From Chitinophagaceae bacterium UBA2467 (GTDB lineage Bacteria > Bacteroidota > Bacteroidia > Chitinophagales > Chitinophagaceae), in contig DDPN01000110.1 in NCBI GenBank assembly GCA_002342205.1, forward strand, positions 482-9,640: a stretch of 9,159 nucleotides of DNA. Reading direction: 5' to 3'. How positions within the stretch are numbered: position 1 is the first letter of the stretch; every line of letters starts with the position of its first letter. The position numbers and the translations under genes are program-made. Below are positions 5,617 through 9,159 of this stretch, piece after piece. Below the pieces are notes generated by a model. The model did no database searches. It was not told where the DNA came from and saw only the letters and a program-made list of their open reading frames with translations.

Positions 5617-7143
5617 TTAGTAGCCAGAGTTTTGAGTTAAGTTGGAAATAAGAACCTCTTGTTGAGGAATCGGAAATACTTCGTGCTTATTAGCAGTAAA
5701 TCCAGTGATTTTTGCAGCAGCCTGACCTGTTCTAACCAAATCAAAGAAGCGCTCACCCTCCATAGCTAACTCCAAACGACGCTCATCCAAAATGGCCTGA
5801 TACAAGGTGTTTCCTGTAGATGTGATATTGTGTAAATTATCTCTGAAAGCACGCTGCCTTACCAGATTTAAATACGTTTGAGCTTTTGTTTCATTAGGAG
5901 TTGCAGAACGGTTAAAAGCCTCTGCAGCCATTAACAATACATCTGCATAACGAATAATCCGTTGGTTATTCAGGTAATTCAATTCAACCTGTCCTGAAGT
6001 TTGTCCTTTGCGTGGAAGATACTTTTGATTGTATAATCCAGTATTCTTATAAGGAGCAACTTGATAGGTAATACCAAAAGAAGGATTTGCAGTTTTATAA
6101 GCCTCTATATCTAACACAGTAACAGCTTTGCGCTGATCACCGGCACTGAAAGCATTTGCCAAATTTTGTGTAGGCAAATTGGTGCTCCAGCCAGCCGCAT
6201 AAGGCATATTTGCAGAACCATTCAACCCTCTGATACCACATTGCTGCACTGCATAATTACCTTGCCCGCGTGTCACACCACCCCAGTTATAATAAGGAGA
6301 AGTGTTGGTGTATTGAATTTCAAAAATTGACTCAGGCCCATTTTCACCAGACTCCAAGAACATAGATCCAAAGTCAGTAACCAGGCTAAATGCATTTGCA
6401 TTAATAACACTTTCCAAAACAGTTGCAGCTGCTTCATACTTACGTTGATACAATAACACTTTTCCTAAAAGTGCTTGTGCTGCATATTTTGTAATTCTTC
6501 CTTTTTGAACCTGAATGGCAGGAAGTGCCGTAATAGCAGCATTTAAGTCTCTCTCAATTTGTGCATATACGTTCGCTTTGGGACTACGCTGTAAGCTAGC
6601 AGACTCACTAAGCGACAAACGCTTATCGGTGAACAAAGGAACATCTCCAAAGAACTTAACAAGATGGAAATAATAATAAGCACGTAAGAAATAAATCTCA
6701 CCATACAATGCATCTTTACCAGCAAAAGAAACAGTTTCTCCAGCCAGATTTTTCTCCTTGTATTGATGCAAATAATTTGTACGATTTATTCCCTCATACG
6801 CAGCCTGCCACAACTCTGTTAAGGTGCTATTAACAGGAGTATGAGTCATGTCATCAATTTGTTGTAGAGACAATACATCAGAAGCGTTTTCACCGCCACT
6901 AACAGCATTGTCAGAAGCAATATCTCCAACAGGAACAGCTTGATTTAGCCATTGCAAGGGAGTGTACGCACTGATAGCCATTGTGCGATAGTCTGATTCA
7001 GAGCGGAGATAATCTAATTCGGTGATGCGAAAATCTTCCCGTGGATTATAATCCACCCATTTTTTACAGGAAGAAAGCATAAACAGCAACAGCGTACCGA
7101 AGCCGAGCAGTTTAAAAGAATTTGTTTTCATAATTGCAATCAT
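5617..7143 (-). CDS. susD: SusD/RagB-family outer-membrane glycan-binding lipoprotein
   Basis: SusD homologue that caps the SusC pore and delivers oligosaccharides to it at the cell surface. 508 residues, normal for the family. The lipobox MLSSC places lipid-attached Cys26, followed by KKWVDYNP, a typical SusD start. Helical TPR-like framework segments include YGEIYFLRAYYYFHLVKFFGDVP (about 147-169) and KYAAQALLGKVLLYQRKYEAA (about 219-239). The family's C-terminal hallmarks are RYADVLLMAAEA (398-409), ERRLELAMEGERFFDLVR (454-471), HEVFPIPQQEV (487-497) and the terminal LTQNSGY. The ATG at 7143 lies 9 nt after the susC stop; the ATG at 7131 (Met5, MKTNSFK) would give an equally or more canonical signal peptide with a 21 nt gap, so the start is uncertain by four codons. 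The immediate susC-susD order is diagnostic of a PUL. The substrate is not readable from SusD itself; beta-glucan is inferred from the downstream enzymes. Confidence 0.97.
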   Translation of the reverse strand: MIAIMKTNSFKLLGFGTLLLFMLSSCKKWVDYNPREDFRITELDYLRSESDYRTMAISAYTPLQWLNQAVPVGDIASDNAVSGGENASDVLSLQQIDDMTHTPVNSTLTELWQAAYEGINRTNYLHQYKEKNLAGETVSFAGKDALYGEIYFLRAYYYFHLVKFFGDVPLFTDKRLSLSESASLQRSPKANVYAQIERDLNAAITALPAIQVQKGRITKYAAQALLGKVLLYQRKYEAAATVLESVINANAFSLVTDFGSMFLESGENGPESIFEIQYTNTSPYYNWGGVTRGQGNYAVQQCGIRGLNGSANMPYAAGWSTNLPTQNLANAFSAGDQRKAVTVLDIEAYKTANPSFGITYQVAPYKNTGLYNQKYLPRKGQTSGQVELNYLNNQRIIRYADVLLMAAEAFNRSATPNETKAQTYLNLVRQRAFRDNLHNITSTGNTLYQAILDERRLELAMEGERFFDLVRTGQAAAKITGFTANKHEVFPIPQQEVLISNLTQNSGY

Positions 7144-7152
7144 TTGGGTTGA

Positions 7153-9159
7153 TTATAATTTGATGTCAATACCAACTGTATACGTGCGTGGTTGAGGATA
7201 AGACCCTCTATCTACACCTGTATCCAGAATGCCCCCAGAAATTTCAGGGTCAAATCCAGTATACTTTGTGAAGATGAAAGCATTTCGTGCCTGGGCATAA
7301 ATTCGGAAAGACGAAAACCATGATTTTCCAGACATTCCTTTGAAGGTGTATCCCAATTGAATATTCTTGATCTTAATGAAAGAACCATCCTCTACATAAC
7401 GATCAGAAACCCGAATATTACTATTAGCATCTACAAAAGAATAACGGGGGAAACGAGCGTCATTAGTAGAGCCCTCGCCGATCCAACGTGCTAATACACT
7501 TCTATCTTTATTAGTATAGTTTGCATTTCGCTCATAAGCACGGTACACATCATTACCCACAGAAGCATAAGTGAAGGCAGTGAAATCAAAGTGTCCCCAC
7601 TCCATAGATAAGTTCCAACCCATTGTAAAATCAGGGAATGGATCTCCAATTTGTGTCATGTCTTTTGAATTGATTTCTCCATCCTTGTTCATGTCAACAA
7701 ATCGAATGTCACCAGGAACCGCACCTGCTTGTCTGGGAGAAGAAGCAATTTCAGCAGCATTTTGGAATAGACCATTTGTTTTGTACCCGTAGAAGTAACC
7801 AGGCGTATAACCTTTCTCGAAAACTGTTACACTTTGAGATTGGCCGTTGAAATAGTATCCGCCCATGATCTTTGCAGTTCCATCGCTGTTTGTAGCTGTT
7901 ACTTCATTCTTTGCAGTAGTGAATGTGAACGCATTGTTCAGCTTTACTTTTTTAGCAATAGTCTGGTTATATGTCAAAGTCACATCAATACCCGTACTAC
8001 GCGTAGCTCCAATATTAGATGTTGGAATTGGAACAGTTCCCAAGTATAAAGATGCAGAAGGAGTAAACAACAATCCATCTACTTCTTTTTGGAAATAGTC
8101 GGCAGAGACAGAAAGAGCATTTTTAAATAAACTGATATCAACCCCTGTATTCATCTGCAATTGCTTTTCCCAACGTAATGCATCATTTGCTGCAGAACCT
8201 ACAGTACTACCTGCATAGAAAATATTATTGAAGTTATATCCATTACTATTTGCAGTTGGACCATAGCTAGGACCTCCATTAACAATACCTACAAATTGAG
8301 GATCGACATTTTCATTACCAGTGGTACCATAGCTGGCTCTCAACTTTAAGTAATTAATCGTCTTAGAATTGAAAAAGCGCTCATTACTCACTACCCATCC
8401 AGCAGATCCAGAAATAAAGTTTGCAAACTTATTTTGGACACCGAATGCATAGGATCCATCTCTTCTGATTGTACCAGACAACAGATATCTGTTATCAAAG
8501 TCGTAGTTAACTCTACCAAAGTAGGAAAGGTTACGACGGAAATACTGATAATAATAACCGCTTAATGCATTTGTATTTGCAGCTGAATTATTTCCGGTTG
8601 CTGCAGTGAAGTCTGCAAATTCCCATGAATTGAAGGGAACATCCTGACGAGTAGCCCCTGCCGCATTACCAGATACTTTTGCTACTGCAAATCCTGCTAC
8701 AGTTTCAAACTTGTTTTTAGACCCAATTTCAAAGTTGTAATTTGCAAAAGACTCCCATGTATAATTAAAGTTGCTCACTTTTTCATGTGCAACACTATTG
8801 TGACGACCTGCCACCGCAGAGCCATCAGCATTCATGGAGTTATCAATATTGTTTGGACCATAAAACGCAAGTGGAGTGAAACTCTTTGCATTACCATCAT
8901 ACTTGGTATATCCAAATCTGGAAGTGAGGTGCAAATTCTTCATGAGCGCATATTGCAACTCAAACTTCCCATACAACTTAGAGCCCGTGTTCTTATTATA
9001 AGTGTTCTCCAGTTTTGTCAATGGATTAAACACTTCTGAAAGCAATAGATTACTGAAACCATATTTACCTGGAGTACCCGCGACTGTATTAGAAACAGAT
9101 ACCGTAGGATCAAAATTCAATGCGCTACCTAAAATACTATTGAATGAATTTTCCTGAAT
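7153..9159 (-). CDS. susC: SusC/RagA-family TonB-dependent oligosaccharide transporter (5'-truncated by window edge)
   Basis: C-terminal 668 codons of the outer-membrane TonB-dependent pore that imports oligosaccharides bound by SusD. The frame is open through the right edge (IQENSFNSILGSA precedes the Met at 9120), so that Met is internal. The signal peptide, carboxypeptidase-regulatory-like domain, TonB box and plug lie outside the window; roughly 350-400 residues should be missing, since family members are usually about 1000 or more residues. Typical barrel segments: FGRVNYDFDNRYLLSGTIRRDGS (about 201-223 counted from Met 9120), YLKLRASYGTTGNENV (257-272), LRWEKQLQMNTGVDISLF (315-332), GYKTNGLFQNAAEIAS (445-460) and the acidic DMNKDGEINSKD loop (476-487). 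The protein ends PRTYTVGIDIKL, the family's terminal strand, though the last residue is Leu rather than the usual aromatic. First visible gene of the operon; its promoter is beyond the window. Confidence 0.97.
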   Translation of the reverse strand: MQENSFNSILGSALNFDPTVSVSNTVAGTPGKYGFSNLLLSEVFNPLTKLENTYNKNTGSKLYGKFELQYALMKNLHLTSRFGYTKYDGNAKSFTPLAFYGPNNIDNSMNADGSAVAGRHNSVAHEKVSNFNYTWESFANYNFEIGSKNKFETVAGFAVAKVSGNAAGATRQDVPFNSWEFADFTAATGNNSAANTNALSGYYYQYFRRNLSYFGRVNYDFDNRYLLSGTIRRDGSYAFGVQNKFANFISGSAGWVVSNERFFNSKTINYLKLRASYGTTGNENVDPQFVGIVNGGPSYGPTANSNGYNFNNIFYAGSTVGSAANDALRWEKQLQMNTGVDISLFKNALSVSADYFQKEVDGLLFTPSASLYLGTVPIPTSNIGATRSTGIDVTLTYNQTIAKKVKLNNAFTFTTAKNEVTATNSDGTAKIMGGYYFNGQSQSVTVFEKGYTPGYFYGYKTNGLFQNAAEIASSPRQAGAVPGDIRFVDMNKDGEINSKDMTQIGDPFPDFTMGWNLSMEWGHFDFTAFTYASVGNDVYRAYERNANYTNKDRSVLARWIGEGSTNDARFPRYSFVDANSNIRVSDRYVEDGSFIKIKNIQLGYTFKGMSGKSWFSSFRIYAQARNAFIFTKYTGFDPEISGGILDTGVDRGSYPQPRTYTVGIDIKL
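7660..7695 (-). other. EF-hand/dockerin-like acidic loop in SusC
   Basis: Twelve codons reading D-M-N-K-D-G-E-I-N-S-K-D match the DxNxDGxIxxxD calcium-loop pattern. Comparable loops are common at this place in SusC-family barrels, so it supports the family call. Actual calcium binding is inferred only. Confidence 0.6.

Noticed and set aside
6543..6725. Minus-strand open frame in another phase within susD
   Set aside because: Out-of-frame shadow; hydrophobic look comes from shifted reading of helix-rich SusD codons.
7571..8098. Plus-strand open frames antisense to susC
   Set aside because: They overlap each other and the susC barrel region; no motif or leader supports them.
8785..9039. Plus-strand open frame antisense to susC
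   Set aside because: Shadow of the susC frame, no recognisable content.
9118..9120. ATG at 9120 as the start of susC
   Set aside because: The frame continues upstream to the edge with typical SusC sequence, and a start here would lack signal peptide and plug.

Overview
The window is a densely packed, single-strand (minus) stretch of a Bacteroidota chromosome. It carries most of a polysaccharide utilization locus (PUL). The organism call rests on the susC-susD pair, Bacteroidota-style lipoproteins (Cys followed by Lys), A-rich leaders with little Shine-Dalgarno sequence, and moderate-to-low GC. The protein style is reminiscent of Chitinophagaceae/Sphingobacteria-type environmental bacteria, but this is only an impression.

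Transcription runs from the right edge to the left edge. The order is: susC (5' end outside the window, 9159-7153), susD (7143-5617), a large surface glycan-binding lipoprotein with two PKD-like domains and three near-identical jelly-roll-like repeats (5595-3556), a small PKD lipoprotein with an unassigned C-terminal domain (3536-2640), a PKD-GH16 lipoprotein (2636-1614), a single-domain GH16 enzyme (1602-793), and the first 260 codons of a GH3 beta-glucosidase (782-1, 3' end outside the window). All gaps are about 3-21 nt, so one polycistronic transcript is expected. No promoter, terminator, regulator, RNA gene, mobile element or CRISPR lies inside the window, and there is no gene-free stretch of even 100 nt.

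The enzyme set (two GH16 enzymes of the laminarinase-like type plus a BglX-type GH3) points to a beta-1,3-glucan or mixed beta-glucan such as laminarin. In the inferred scheme, the PKD-GH16 lipoprotein cuts polymer at the cell surface. The repeat protein and the PKD lipoprotein hold glycan at the surface. SusC/SusD import oligosaccharides. The second GH16 and the GH3 then finish degradation to glucose, probably in the periplasm. Substrate and localisation are inferences from family and signal sequence.

This is a recognisable type of system rather than a wholly new one. The parts most worth a second look are the triplicated putative carbohydrate-binding module, the unassigned C-terminal domain of the 298-residue lipoprotein, the PKD module shared by three consecutive lipoproteins, and a junction where two genes lie in the same frame, separated by one TAA and restarting at GTG.
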